Shown: positions 27,355 to 36,888, counted from the first letter of the stretch. The stretch: DNA of 64,000 bases from Desulfobulbus elongatus DSM 2908 (GCF_000621145.1 NZ_JHZB01000017.1:1-64000), one strand, 5' to 3'. The notes: generated by a model from the letters alone, not told the origin. Program-made: numbers and translations.

Positions 27355-28607
27355 GGCTCCGATTCGGTCAGGGCCTGCTGGAGCAGTTCCAGGGTGTGCA
27401 CGGCCCTGACGGGCAGTCCGGCCCGGTCGATGATGTCCTGTAACTGGAGGATGCAGCCGGGGCAGGCGCTGGCGATCACCGTGGCGCCGCTGGCCGTGAG
27501 CCCCGCCAGCTTGCGGTCGCCGATCGCCCGACTCAACTCGGGATGGGCGGCGGTGAAGGTCCCGCCCAGGCCGCAGCAGAGGCCGGCGTCCTCCATCTCG
27601 ACGAAATCCGCCTGCGGCAGGGCGCGGAGCAGCTCGCGCGGTTCGCGGGTGATGCCGGCGGTGCGCAGGTGGCAGGGGTCGTGGTAGGTGACGGTGAGGC
27701 GCTGCGGCCATTTCGGCAGGGCCGCCAACTGTGCCGCCATTCCCTGTTGGTGGAGGAAGACATGGATATCGACCAGTTGGGCGGGCAGGGGCCGGCCCGT
27801 TTCCGCGGCGTAGCCGGCGAGCATGCCGCGGCAGGAGGCGCAGGCGGTGAGGATGCAGTCGAGGTCGCGGTCGGCAAAGGCCTTGTTGTTCGCCGCCGCC
27901 AGGGTATGGACCAGCGGGCCGTTGCCCGAGGAGAGCGCCGGCATGCCGCAGCAGCCCTGGGTCCGGGGCAGGTACACCGAACAACCGAGCCGGTGCGGCA
28001 AACGCACCAGGATCTCGCCGACCTGGGGATAGAGGTAGGTGAGGGCGCAGCCGGCGAAGATGCCGACCGTCGGTCGGGCTGGATCGCCCTCCAGAAATTC
28101 CGGCACGCGGGCGAAGAGCGTGCGTTCCGGCAGGGGCGGCAGGCTGCGCCCCTTCAGCGCCGTTGGGGCGAACCGCAGGCGCAGGCCGCTGGTTGCCGGG
28201 ATTTTCTTGAACAAAACCGGGGCGAGCAGGTCCGCGCCCTTGACCAGGGAGGCGAGGAGCGGTTTGGAACCGGTGAGCGCGGCCACCCCCTTGCCCAGCG
28301 GCGACAGGCCCTGTTCTTCGACGATCCGCCGCCGGAGGGCGGCGACGATGGCGTCGGTGGGCACCTTGTTGGGACACTTGGCCACGCAGGAGCCGCAGAG
28401 CAGGCACAGGCCGATCTCCTCGTGCAGCCGCTCGTCCAGACCCGCCTCGCCGGCCAGCACCGCCGCCGCCAGCACGATCTTGCCTCGGGCCACCGAGCCC
28501 TCGCGCCCGGTTTCCAGGTACACCGGGCAGTGGGCCTGGCAGGCGCCGCAGCGCACGCACTGGGCGATCTCGTCCTGAAACTGTTCCAGCGGTTTGCCTT
28601 CAGCCAT
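27351..28607 (-). CDS. Lactate/glycolate dehydrogenase iron-sulfur subunit (GlcF-like)
   Basis: 418 aa. Two N-terminal [4Fe-4S] motifs, CVRCGACQAHCP (about 17-28) and CLLCGSCVAKCP (about 68-79), are followed by two cysteine-rich CCG domains (CCGMP and CCGLGG), the layout of GlcF and of D-lactate dehydrogenase electron-transfer subunits. It takes electrons from the flavin subunit encoded just upstream, overlapping by 8 nt, and passes them to the membrane quinone or a partner complex. It overlaps larA by 4 nt. Confidence 0.9.
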   Translation of the reverse strand: MAEGKPLEQFQDEIAQCVRCGACQAHCPVYLETGREGSVARGKIVLAAAVLAGEAGLDERLHEEIGLCLLCGSCVAKCPNKVPTDAIVAALRRRIVEEQGLSPLGKGVAALTGSKPLLASLVKGADLLAPVLFKKIPATSGLRLRFAPTALKGRSLPPLPERTLFARVPEFLEGDPARPTVGIFAGCALTYLYPQVGEILVRLPHRLGCSVYLPRTQGCCGMPALSSGNGPLVHTLAAANNKAFADRDLDCILTACASCRGMLAGYAAETGRPLPAQLVDIHVFLHQQGMAAQLAALPKWPQRLTVTYHDPCHLRTAGITREPRELLRALPQADFVEMEDAGLCCGLGGTFTAAHPELSRAIGDRKLAGLTASGATVIASACPGCILQLQDIIDRAGLPVRAVHTLELLQQALTESEP

Positions 28608-30051
28608 GGTCGGATGCGGACGGGTCGGCCGCAGGATCGGCCTCGCCGGCAGCTGCGGTCGTACCGTTCTCCGGAAAGATTTTGCCGGGGTTCATGATGT
28701 TGTTGGGGTCCAGGGCCTGCTTGACGGCCCGCATGGCGGCCAGGGTCGGCGGGTCCAGTTCCATGCCGATGTAGGGGGCCTTGGCCGTGCCGATGCCGTG
28801 TTCGCCGCTCACCGAGCCGCCGAGCCCGACGACGGTGCGGAAGATTTCGTCCAAGACCTGGTGCACCGTGGCGTCCATGCCGGGCTGGTTGAGATCGACC
28901 ATGACATTGACATGGATGTTGCCGTCGCCGGCATGGCCGAAGTTGACGATCGGCACCCCGTACCGGGTCGAGAGGGCCTCCAGGGCGCGGATCATCTCCG
29001 GCACCCGCGAGCGGGGCACGACGATGTCCTCGTTGAACTTGTGGGGGTTGAGGGCGCGCAGGCTCGGGCTGACGCTGCGCCGCACCTGCCAGATGGCCTC
29101 AGACTCCCCGGCGGTTTCGGCCACCCGCGTTTCCAGGACGCCGAGCGGCCGGATGATGTCGAGGATTTTCCGGGCTTGGCCGTCGAGCAGGGCGCGGTCG
29201 CCGTCCACCTCGATGATGAGCACCGCCCGGCAGTCCGGGGGCAGGTCGAGGTCGGTGGCGCGGCGCACGCAGTCGATGGCCGCGCCGTCCATGAACTCCA
29301 GGGTGGCGGGGATGATCCTGCCGCGGATGATGGCCGAGACCGCCTGGGCGGCGCCGTCGATGGCGGCGAAGGCCACCAGCATGGTCTTGCGGGCCTCGGG
29401 CTTGGGCAGAAGGCGGAGGATGATCTGGGTGACGATACCCAAGGTCCCCTCCGAGCCGACGAAGAGCCGGGTCAGGTCGTAGCCCACCACGTTTTTCATG
29501 GTGCGGCCGCCGGTGCGGATGACGTTGCCCGTGGGGGTGACCACGGTCAGGCCGAGGACATAATCCCTGGTCACGCCGTATTTGACGCAGCGCGGGCCGC
29601 CGGCGCATTCGGCGATGTTGCCGCCCAAGGTGGAGAAATCCTTGGAAGCCGGGTCGGGCGGATAGAAGAGTCCGAGCCGTTCCACTTCCCTTTGCAGGCG
29701 CCCGGTGACCACCCCCGGCTCGACCACGGCGATCAGGTTGTCGGTGTCGATCTCCAGGATCCGGTTCATGCGGGTGAGCACCAGGACGATGCCGCCCCGG
29801 ACCGGCAGGCTGCCGCCGGTGAAGCCGCTGCCCGCCCCCCGGGGCAGGATGGGAATCCGCTCCTCGTTGGCCAGGCGGACGATCCGGCTGATCTCTCCGG
29901 TGTCGCCGGGATGGACCACCACATCCGGCAGGCACTGGCGCTGGGTGGCGTCAAACGAGTGGGTGATCCGGTCCACCGTGGCGACGGAAACGTGTTCCGG
30001 TCCGACGATGTCGGCCAGTCGGTGCAGGATATGCTCGGCCGGCATGGGCAT
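28600..30051 (-). CDS. FAD-dependent D-lactate dehydrogenase/glycolate oxidase (GlcD-like)
   Basis: 483 aa of the FAD-binding PCMH family. The FAD-binding stretch PRGAGSGFTGGSLP near 70 and the C-terminal GHAGDGNIHVN plus SGEHGIG motifs of GlcD/D-LDH are present. It oxidises D-lactate to pyruvate or glycolate to glyoxylate; D-lactate is favoured because the racemase gene lies in the same operon. The ATG at 30051 was chosen, with a GAGGACGAGAAGG stretch just upstream, only 19 bp from the MscS gene. Confidence 0.9.
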   Translation of the reverse strand: MPMPAEHILHRLADIVGPEHVSVATVDRITHSFDATQRQCLPDVVVHPGDTGEISRIVRLANEERIPILPRGAGSGFTGGSLPVRGGIVLVLTRMNRILEIDTDNLIAVVEPGVVTGRLQREVERLGLFYPPDPASKDFSTLGGNIAECAGGPRCVKYGVTRDYVLGLTVVTPTGNVIRTGGRTMKNVVGYDLTRLFVGSEGTLGIVTQIILRLLPKPEARKTMLVAFAAIDGAAQAVSAIIRGRIIPATLEFMDGAAIDCVRRATDLDLPPDCRAVLIIEVDGDRALLDGQARKILDIIRPLGVLETRVAETAGESEAIWQVRRSVSPSLRALNPHKFNEDIVVPRSRVPEMIRALEALSTRYGVPIVNFGHAGDGNIHVNVMVDLNQPGMDATVHQVLDEIFRTVVGLGGSVSGEHGIGTAKAPYIGMELDPPTLAAMRAVKQALDPNNIMNPGKIFPENGTTAAAGEADPAADPSASDHG

Positions 30052-30070
30052 CCTTCTCGTCCTCCTGCGC

Positions 30071-32254
30071 CTAGGCGCCGCCTTCCTTGGGGAGATGCAC
30101 GGTCATCTGCGGGAAGGGAATCTCCCAGCCGTTGGCGTTGCAGCAGTCCACGCACCACTTGGCCAGGGCGCGTTCGATCCGCCGGTAGGCCGGCGCCATC
30201 TCTCCCTTGAAATCCCCCATGACGGCCACGTCCAGCGAGGAGGGCCCGGCCTGGAGAAAATCGACATTCAGGCTGAGACAATCCTCCGCGTAGCCGTGTT
30301 CCTCCATCTTCTTTTGGATGAAGTCCTTCAGAGTTTCCAGCACGGTGGTGGTGATGTCAGCCTGCAAATCGTAGGAAAGGCCGAACACCACCCGCAGGTT
30401 GAAGTTGCGGGACAGGTTGGAGGGCGATTTGCCGAGAAAGGTACTCGTCTGGTAGACCGTCCGGCGGCCGCCCATCTCGACCACCTCCACCTGCTCGTGG
30501 GAGAGGCTGACCACCTTGGCGAAGGGTTTGCCGTCGATGGCGATCCAATCGCCCCGTTTGCAGGGAAACCACGGCTCGTCGGCATGATAGGGCCGGGAAA
30601 CCAGGCCGATCATGTTCTCGACCGGGATGCGCAGGTACATGCCCAGCGCCGGATTGTGCAGCTTGCAGAAGACGTTGAGCGCCTCGATCCTCCAGGGCAC
30701 GCCGTTGTAGACCACCCGTTCGCCCTCGCGGATCGACCCCATGTTGAGCAGGAGCCGTACCTGCTGCCACATCTTGGGCAGGGTCTGGCGCACCGCCCAG
30801 ACCACACCGACCAGGAGAATGATCGCGGCGCTGAGCAAAAGCCAGTCCTCGGCGATATAGAGCACGAAAATAAGGCCGAAGATGGCGGAGGCCACCGAGA
30901 AGATCTGGAAAAAGATGTCGAGAATGCGGACATGAAGCGGGCGCTGCTCCTTGCGGGCGCCGGGGATGATGAAAAAGAGCAGGCGGGCGAACAGGCGGCA
31001 GGCCAGGAGGATGGCGGCGAAGGCCAGCACCGCGATCAGCAGGTACCAGCCGCGATCGCGGAAGAACTCCCGCACCGAGTTGCCGGAGCTTTCGAACAGC
31101 GAGACCTCCTTGTCCTCCAGCTTGGTCAGTTCTCTCTGGGCCAGATCCAGCTTGCTGCCAATCCGTTTTTCGACATTCTGCCAGGCGGGCAGCAGTTCGC
31201 CGAGATAGGTCTTGATGGCGGGATTCTCGGTTTCGGCGATCAATGTGTTGAGATGCCCGACCGCCCCGCGGGCCGTGGCCAGTTGCTGGTTGTAGTCGTC
31301 GATGGTTTCCTTGAGCTCGGTCTTCTGCCGGGCCCGGGCGGTGAGCTGCTTCAGCTCCTTGATGCTCGGTTCGAGCAGGGTGGTCAGCTCGTCCTTCCAA
31401 CTGAAGGTGACCTTCTCCTGGGTGTCGAAGACCTGGGGAGAGACCCCGGTGGCGATCCGTTCAAAGTCGACGGTGGTTTCGGCAAGCTGTTTGTCGAGCT
31501 GGGTCAGTTCCTCCTGGAGGTCCAGCTTCTCCGACTCGGATGTACTGGCTTTCTGTTTTTTCGAGACGACGACGATCTGCTGCCTGATGTTTTTCTGCAA
31601 CTCGATCAGGGCGGTGAGCATGTCCAGGGTGTCGCTGGAGCGCTGTTCCTCCTCCTGCTGCATCAGCTTTTTGGCGAGCATCGACTCGATGACGATCTCC
31701 GGCTCGGCAGCCTCGGAAGAAGCGGCATATTCCCGGCGGATACCGGCCAGCAGCGGCGGGGTGGCGGTCACCTGGCGCAGCGTCCTGAGAGACGGGAACA
31801 GGTCGAGATAGAGCGAGGCCTGCTGTCTGACCGTCCACGCATCGTCAACCGCGGCGGCCAGCAGAGGGGGAACGGCGTTGCCCGGGCCGACCTGCCTGGC
31901 GACCTGATTCTTGGCGCGCTGGTTCGATCGGGCGTTTTTTTTCACCGGTGCCTCGGCGCCAGCAGCGGGTGCGGCCGCAGCCTTTTTCTGCACGGCCGCC
32001 GGCGGCTTGCCGTTCTGCTCGACCGGGCGGGGCTGCGGCTCGTCGGGTCGGAGGGGGACGGGCGAGGACGGCAATGCCGGAGACGGTGCCGGCAGAGGCA
32101 GCCACTCGGGCTTGGCCGCCGGCGGGGCAGCGTGTCCCCGGGGATGCAGCAGCGGCGGCGGCACGGGCCGGTCCGGAGGATTCGTCGTTTCTTCGGCAGT
32201 GGCGGTGAGCACGAAGGCCAGGAGGAGAATGCAGGAAAACAGGAATCTACGCAT
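30071..32254 (-). CDS. MscS-family mechanosensitive channel with long coiled-coil periplasmic region
   Basis: 727 aa. A signal peptide (1-20) is followed by a Pro-rich stretch (to about 100) and long charged helices with coiled-coil character (about 190-385). Membrane helices lie at about 405-425, 445-470 and 478-500, then the MscS beta domain and C-terminal cytoplasmic domain. It resembles the large MscK/MscM-type members. It would protect against hypo-osmotic shock. It is in the same direction as the lactate operon (19-bp gap), which may be only read-through. Confidence 0.88.
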   Translation of the reverse strand: MRRFLFSCILLLAFVLTATAEETTNPPDRPVPPPLLHPRGHAAPPAAKPEWLPLPAPSPALPSSPVPLRPDEPQPRPVEQNGKPPAAVQKKAAAAPAAGAEAPVKKNARSNQRAKNQVARQVGPGNAVPPLLAAAVDDAWTVRQQASLYLDLFPSLRTLRQVTATPPLLAGIRREYAASSEAAEPEIVIESMLAKKLMQQEEEQRSSDTLDMLTALIELQKNIRQQIVVVSKKQKASTSESEKLDLQEELTQLDKQLAETTVDFERIATGVSPQVFDTQEKVTFSWKDELTTLLEPSIKELKQLTARARQKTELKETIDDYNQQLATARGAVGHLNTLIAETENPAIKTYLGELLPAWQNVEKRIGSKLDLAQRELTKLEDKEVSLFESSGNSVREFFRDRGWYLLIAVLAFAAILLACRLFARLLFFIIPGARKEQRPLHVRILDIFFQIFSVASAIFGLIFVLYIAEDWLLLSAAIILLVGVVWAVRQTLPKMWQQVRLLLNMGSIREGERVVYNGVPWRIEALNVFCKLHNPALGMYLRIPVENMIGLVSRPYHADEPWFPCKRGDWIAIDGKPFAKVVSLSHEQVEVVEMGGRRTVYQTSTFLGKSPSNLSRNFNLRVVFGLSYDLQADITTTVLETLKDFIQKKMEEHGYAEDCLSLNVDFLQAGPSSLDVAVMGDFKGEMAPAYRRIERALAKWCVDCCNANGWEIPFPQMTVHLPKEGGA

Positions 32255-32314
32255 GTCGGGGCTGTGCGGGGCGGAAGGGGTTCGAGGTATGGCGCGGACG
32301 CGGGGCAGCGGACA

Positions 32315-32950
32315 TCAGGGAGACAGCCGTTCGATGGTCCAGCCCGCGTCGCTGCGGGTGTAGAGGAAGCGGTCATGCAGGCGGCTGGTCTGGCCCTGCC
32401 AGAACTCGATGCTGTCCGGCCTGACCCGAAAGCCGCCCCAGAAATCGGGCAGGGGAACTTCCCCCTTGAGGAATCTGGTTTTCATGTGGGCCAGCTCCAT
32501 CATCAGCATCTGGCGCGAGGAGAGCACCGAACTCTGCCGGGAAATCCACGCGCCCAACTGGCTGTCCCGGGGCCGGCTGGCAAAGTAGCGGGCCGATTCG
32601 GCCACGCTGATTTTTTCGGCCCGGCCGGTGACGGTCACCTGGCGGGCCATGCCGATCCAGGGAAAGAGCAGGGCGACCCGGTGGTTCTCGCCGATCTGCC
32701 GGGCCTTGCGGCTCCGGTAGTTGGTAAAGAAGACAAAGCCGTCGCGGTCGAAGATCTTGAGCAGGACGGTGCGCAAGGTCGGCTGGCCGTCCGTGCCCGC
32801 CGTGGCCAGGGTCATGGCGTTGGGCTCGGCCAACCCGGCGGCGCAGGCCTCGTTGAACCAGGCGGTGAACTGGTCGAACGGGTCGGGGGCCATCATTTCC
32901 CGGCTCAGCACCGGGCAGGTGTATTCTTTGCGCAATCCCTTGATGTCCAT
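32315..32950 (-). CDS. pdxH: Pyridoxamine 5'-phosphate oxidase PdxH
   Basis: 211 aa, normal length. It oxidises pyridoxamine/pyridoxine 5'-phosphate to PLP with FMN. Conserved blocks include NAMTLATAGTDGQPTLRTVLLK, the FTNYRSRKARQI FMN-binding region, QVTVTGRAEK, WISRQSSVLSSR and the C-terminal WGGFRVRPDSIEFWQG with RLHDRF. The enzyme uses oxygen, but it is widespread even in anaerobes. The minus-strand gene is followed by mscS after 60 bp. Confidence 0.96.
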   Translation of the reverse strand: MDIKGLRKEYTCPVLSREMMAPDPFDQFTAWFNEACAAGLAEPNAMTLATAGTDGQPTLRTVLLKIFDRDGFVFFTNYRSRKARQIGENHRVALLFPWIGMARQVTVTGRAEKISVAESARYFASRPRDSQLGAWISRQSSVLSSRQMLMMELAHMKTRFLKGEVPLPDFWGGFRVRPDSIEFWQGQTSRLHDRFLYTRSDAGWTIERLSP

Positions 32951-33123
32951 CTCTTGCCTCCGTCACCGCAGCAAAATACGCTGTCCGCCCCCACAAATCA
33001 ACCCCCTTCTTGGAGCAAAGCGTCGTGCCGCAGGCCACGGCGGCATAGCCGTGCATCGGGCGTACCGGAGCAGTGACACGGGTATGGGTTCGGGAAGGAG
33101 AAAAACCCTGACAGGCGGGAAAA

Positions 33124-33948
33124 TCAGTCGGCGGTCATGGCCGCCACCATGGCGGGCAGGGCCGAGGCGCTCGGCTCCTGGACGAAGAAACCGCGGCCGT
33201 TTTTCTCGGCCAGTTGGGCAAAGGGATTGGTCTCGATGTTGACATCGACGATGATTCCTCCCTGCCGGTGGACTTCCAGGGCGACCTGATTGGGCAGATT
33301 GGTGGCGCCGGCAGTGCCGACCACGATCAGCAGCGCGGTCTCGCGGGCCGCCTTGAGCGAGCTGTAGAAGTGATAGTGGTGCTCGTTGTAGCTCTCGTCG
33401 AACAGGAGGATGTGCGGCCGCGAACGGGCCCCGCAGAGCGGGCAGCGGAGCAGTTCCCGGTCGCTGTCGGTCAGGTGCGTGTCTTTTGTTTTCGGCCGGA
33501 CCGCCGGCGGAATGGGATAGATCGCCTCGCTGCACTCCAGGGAACAGCGCATGTGGTTGATGTTGCCATGGATCTGGTAGGTGCGCTCCGGGGAATTGCC
33601 GGCCCGGAGATGGAGCCCGTCGACGTTCTGGGTGATCAGGGCGAAGCGGTCGCCGAAGCGCTGCTCCATCGCCACCAGGGCCCGGTGGCCGGGGTTGGGT
33701 TCGGCGGCCCGGCACACGCCCATGCGGTACAGATACCATTTCCACACCTCGTCCGGCTGATGGGTGAACATCCAGAAGGTGGCCATCTCCTGGGGCTGGT
33801 AGACCTGGGAGCCCACGGTCCAGTACCCCTCGGGGCCGCGAAAGGTGGGAATGCCGCTCTCCGCTGAAATCCCGGCCCCGGTCAGGACCGTGATCCTGCC
33901 GGTCCCCTGGGCTGTCTTTCGCAGAACAGTGCGCACGGCTTCGTGCAT
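33124..33948 (-). CDS. cobB: Sirtuin NAD-dependent protein deacylase CobB
   Basis: 274 aa. The NAD-binding motif GAGISAESGIPTFRG lies near residues 24-38, followed by TQNVDGLH, the catalytic His in YQIHGN and the C-terminal VGTAGATN block. A four-Cys zinc set (CSLEC and CPLCG) is present though unevenly spaced. It removes acyl groups from lysines. The ATG at 33948, behind GGAG, was chosen; the frame is open further upstream without conserved sequence. Confidence 0.92.
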   Translation of the reverse strand: MHEAVRTVLRKTAQGTGRITVLTGAGISAESGIPTFRGPEGYWTVGSQVYQPQEMATFWMFTHQPDEVWKWYLYRMGVCRAAEPNPGHRALVAMEQRFGDRFALITQNVDGLHLRAGNSPERTYQIHGNINHMRCSLECSEAIYPIPPAVRPKTKDTHLTDSDRELLRCPLCGARSRPHILLFDESYNEHHYHFYSSLKAARETALLIVVGTAGATNLPNQVALEVHRQGGIIVDVNIETNPFAQLAEKNGRGFFVQEPSASALPAMVAAMTAD

Positions 33949-34192
33949 GGGCTCGTCTCCTCTGGCATGGGGGCGCCCGCGATGCCTGTGCCGGCATCTG
34001 GGAGCGGTGAGTGGTGACTGACGATGAATGAAGTACAGAAAAACAACTTTTTCAAGGGAATTTCGTCGTCGTCGGCCGCAGGTTCGGGAGGGGGAAGGCA
34101 GGCACGCGGCAAGAGACCGGTGCCCATCGGCGCACAGATATGGTACAGTGTGGTCGGAACGCTGGTCACATTGGCTCAACACGAGGTGCACC

Positions 34193-34582
34193 ATGAAAGG
34201 TCTTTTGCTTGCGGCAGCGGTTTTTCTGCTGGCCGGAACCGGTTGCGTGGCCTATTACGACGAGCCCTACACTTACGGTTCGTATCCGTATTACTACACC
34301 ACGCGTCCTTATTCTTATCCCTGGTGGCCTTCCTGGTATTATTCACCGTATCCGTGGTACAGAGGCCCCGCCTATGGGTATGGGGTTGCGCCGGGATGGC
34401 CGTATTATTATCCGGGTTTCTCCTTCGGCTACCGTTCCTGGCATTACCCCCGTGGTCATTATTACCATGGCGGTCCCGGCAGGCCGCCACGCTTCGACGG
34501 GCAGAGAGGTCCTCGCCCCGGCGGCCCCGGCGGTCCTCGCCCCGGCGGTCCTGGCGGTCCCCGTCCCGGCGGCCGCCGCTGA
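34193..34582 (+). CDS. Tyr/Pro-rich lipoprotein with C-terminal GPRPGGPG repeats
   Basis: 129 aa. The signal peptide ends in the lipobox LAGTGC, so an acylated Cys is expected. The mature part is very rich in Tyr, Trp, Pro and Gly (YYDEPYTYGSYPYYY-like) and ends in three copies of a GPRPGGPG unit. No family was recognised, only resemblance to Tyr-rich envelope lipoproteins. A weak GAGGTG precedes the ATG. The neighbours are a divergent sirtuin and a downstream acyltransferase. Confidence 0.75.
   Translation: MKGLLLAAAVFLLAGTGCVAYYDEPYTYGSYPYYYTTRPYSYPWWPSWYYSPYPWYRGPAYGYGVAPGWPYYYPGFSFGYRSWHYPRGHYYHGGPGRPPRFDGQRGPRPGGPGGPRPGGPGGPRPGGRR
34508..34573 (+). repeat. Imperfect 24-bp tandem repeat in the lipoprotein gene
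   Basis: Two full 24-bp units and a partial third encode GPRPGGPG, at 34508-34531, 34532-34555 and 34556-34573. In-frame copy-number change would alter the tail length without breaking the gene. Confidence 0.85.
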
Positions 34583-34727
34583 CAACGAACGCGGAGGGCC
34601 GCAAGATCCGGCACCAGCCCATGGCGGCTCTCCCTGCCGGCAGGAGTCCGCCGCGCCTTGCGGTCCGGCTCTTTTTCGGCCTGCCGTTCCCTCCGATTCC
34701 CCCACCCCTCTGACAATCCGACCGGTC

Positions 34728-35801
34728 ATGCTCGACAGTGCAGCTTCGCTCCGCCTCAAACTTCTCCGTTTCCCGCCGATCATCGGCGTCATCTACATCC
34801 ACGGCTACAACACCGTCATCGGCTATGCCGGCGGCACGGTGGGCACCGCCGACGTCAACGGTTTCACCAATTGGGTGCGCATCCTCATCTCGGAGGGCAT
34901 CGCCCGGATTGCGGTGCCTTTGTTTTTCCTGATGTCGGGCTACCTCTTTTTCGCCACCTTCCACTGGTCAAAACAGACCTATTGGCGCAAGATCGCCACC
35001 CGGCTGCGCAGCCTGTTCGTCCCGTTTGTCTTCTGGAACCTGGTGGGCATGGCCTTTTTGGCCCTGGTTCAGGCCATTCCGGCCTTCCGGCCCTATTTCA
35101 CCGGCGCGGGCAAGATGATCGCGGACTATGACCTGCCGGAATATTTCACCGCCCTGTTCGGGGTGCACGGCTATCCCGTTGCCTACCACTTCTGGTTTAT
35201 CCGCGACCTCATGCTGCTGGTGCTGCTGGCGCCGGTGCTGGCGGTCATGGTCCGCTTTCTGCCCATCCCGTTCTTCCTGGCGGTGTATCTGTGCTGGGTG
35301 ACCGAAAGTTGGCCGATCTACGCCCCGGCCGCCGTGGGCGTGCTCTTTTTTTCCGCCGGCGCCTTCTGCGGCATCAAGGGCCGGAACCTGTTTGCCCTGG
35401 ACCGGTTCGGCACGGCCATTGTCCTGGTGTATCTGCCGATGCTGATCGCCGACGTCATCTGGTATGAGGACTGGTTCAACATCTATATCCACCGGACCGG
35501 ACTGATCGCCGGGGTGCTCGTCACCCTCTATCTCACCAAATTTGCCGTGCGCAGCCAATGGCTGTGCCACGCCCTGCTCGCCCTCGGCGGCGCCAGCTTT
35601 TTCGTCTATGCGGCCCACGAACCCCTGCTGGGCATCCTGCGCCTGTTGGCCTACACATACATTCCCCTGGACGGTCCCTATACCGTGCTGATCCTGTACC
35701 TGACCATCCCGGTGGTGGTGATGGCCCTGCTGGTGTGCTGTCATCGCCTGCTCAGGGATGTGTGCCCCGGCCTGCTCGGCGTGATCACCGGAGGCCGCTG
35801 A
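34728..35801 (+). CDS. Acyltransferase family 3 membrane protein
   Basis: 357 aa with about ten membrane helices. An N-terminal HGYNT segment with the family His and the PLFFLMSGYLFF motif match the acyltransferase-3 family, which O-acylates cell-surface sugars and lipids. The target is unknown. The ATG at 34728 was chosen from the expected membrane start; the frame is open further upstream but overlaps the lipoprotein gene out of frame. No clear ribosome-binding site is visible. Confidence 0.8.
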   Translation: MLDSAASLRLKLLRFPPIIGVIYIHGYNTVIGYAGGTVGTADVNGFTNWVRILISEGIARIAVPLFFLMSGYLFFATFHWSKQTYWRKIATRLRSLFVPFVFWNLVGMAFLALVQAIPAFRPYFTGAGKMIADYDLPEYFTALFGVHGYPVAYHFWFIRDLMLLVLLAPVLAVMVRFLPIPFFLAVYLCWVTESWPIYAPAAVGVLFFSAGAFCGIKGRNLFALDRFGTAIVLVYLPMLIADVIWYEDWFNIYIHRTGLIAGVLVTLYLTKFAVRSQWLCHALLALGGASFFVYAAHEPLLGILRLLAYTYIPLDGPYTVLILYLTIPVVVMALLVCCHRLLRDVCPGLLGVITGGR

Positions 35802-36108
35802 AGGCGGCGATACGGCGCGCAAACGAAAGAAGGAGAAGCGAATGCGGTGGTGGGGCGGATGACCGGGAGTCCGCGGGGGATGGTCGCCAAGCCTTCCGGT
35901 GTCTCGGGATGGCGCTGGAATCCAACCGAACGGCTCGCCGTCCACGGTCGGCTCAATAAGGGTGAAGCTGCGGCCAGTACCGGCCAGTCCGAACACCGGT
36001 CACATGGCTTCATGAACGCGTTGATCGGATGAGGAAAGAAACGATATGCCCACCCGGTGGGTAGGCGCGCTGCGTGTTGGCTTCATGCCGGCAGCGCCGG
36101 CAGCCGGC
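35802..36108. other. Intergenic region without a supported gene
   Basis: 307 bp between the acyltransferase stop and the convergent terC stop. A 60-residue open frame on the plus strand has no family resemblance. Short GC-rich inverted repeats lie near 36046-36064 and 36088-36109; they may end transcription, but there is no T run. Confidence 0.5.
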
Positions 36109-36888
36109 CTAGCCTTGTCCGCGCCCGGAGGCGTCCGGTTGTCCGCCGGCTTCGCCGTGGATCTTGTGCAGATGAACCGGCGCGGCCTTGCGGCGCAGAC
36201 GCAGGTTGAGCATCTCCACGATGAACGAAAAGGCCATGGCGAAATAGAGATACCCCTTGGGCATGGCGTGGCCGGTGCCTTCGGCGACCAGGGCGACGCC
36301 CACCAGGACGAGAAAGGACAGGGCCAGCATCTTGACGGTGGGATGCTGTTCGACAAACTCGCCGATGGGGGCGGCGGCGAACATCATCACCCCGATGGCC
36401 AGGACGATGGCGGTGATCATGACCCAAAGATGGTCGGCCAGTCCCACTGCGGTGATCACCGAGTCGAGCGAAAAAATGATGTCGATGATGGCGATCTGGC
36501 CGATCACCAGGGGCAGGTGCGAGGCCAGGTGCCTGGGGCCGCGGTTCTCCTCGCCGCCCTCGAGGCTGCCGTGGATTTCCATGACCGCCTTGTAGATGAG
36601 GAACAGACCGCCGAGCAGGAGAACCAGATCGCGGCCGCTGACCGGGTGGTCCAGCACCGCAAACAGCGGCGTCACCAGCTTGGCCAACCATGCCACCGAC
36701 ATCAACAGGACGATGCGGGTGCCCATGGCCGCCAGCAGGCCGAACTGCCGGGCAAAGGGGCGTTTGTGCTCCGGCAGCTGTCCCACCAGCAGGGTGATGA
36801 AGACGATGTTGTCGATGCCCAGCACGATCTCGAGAACGGTGAGCGTGAGCAGCGAACTCCAGATGCCGATGTCGAATATCCAGTCCAT
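36109..36888 (-). CDS. TerC-family integral membrane protein
   Basis: 259 aa, seven to eight membrane helices. The two family motifs with acidic residues in membranes are present: LEIVLGIDNIVFI near the start and IDIIFSLDSVITAVG in the middle. TerC-like proteins are linked to metal-ion (often manganese) export or to metalation of exported proteins. The ATG at 36888 was chosen over an upstream frame extension. It runs in the same direction as the AI-2E-family gene, 78 bp apart. Confidence 0.9.
   Translation of the reverse strand: MDWIFDIGIWSSLLTLTVLEIVLGIDNIVFITLLVGQLPEHKRPFARQFGLLAAMGTRIVLLMSVAWLAKLVTPLFAVLDHPVSGRDLVLLLGGLFLIYKAVMEIHGSLEGGEENRGPRHLASHLPLVIGQIAIIDIIFSLDSVITAVGLADHLWVMITAIVLAIGVMMFAAAPIGEFVEQHPTVKMLALSFLVLVGVALVAEGTGHAMPKGYLYFAMAFSFIVEMLNLRLRRKAAPVHLHKIHGEAGGQPDASGRGQG

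Noticed and set aside
26089-28560. Open frame extending larA through the Fe-S subunit gene
   Set aside because: The upstream part is a shadow frame of the Fe-S subunit with Arg/Pro/Gly-rich nonsense composition; LarA starts at 27354.
29705-33076. Long plus-strand open frame of over 1100 codons
   Set aside because: It is antisense to the lactate dehydrogenase, MscS and PdxH genes, which have intact motifs; such long shadows are common in high-GC DNA.
34209-34727. Upstream extension of the acyltransferase through the lipoprotein gene
   Set aside because: It is out of frame with a gene having a signal peptide and lipobox, and lacks family resemblance.
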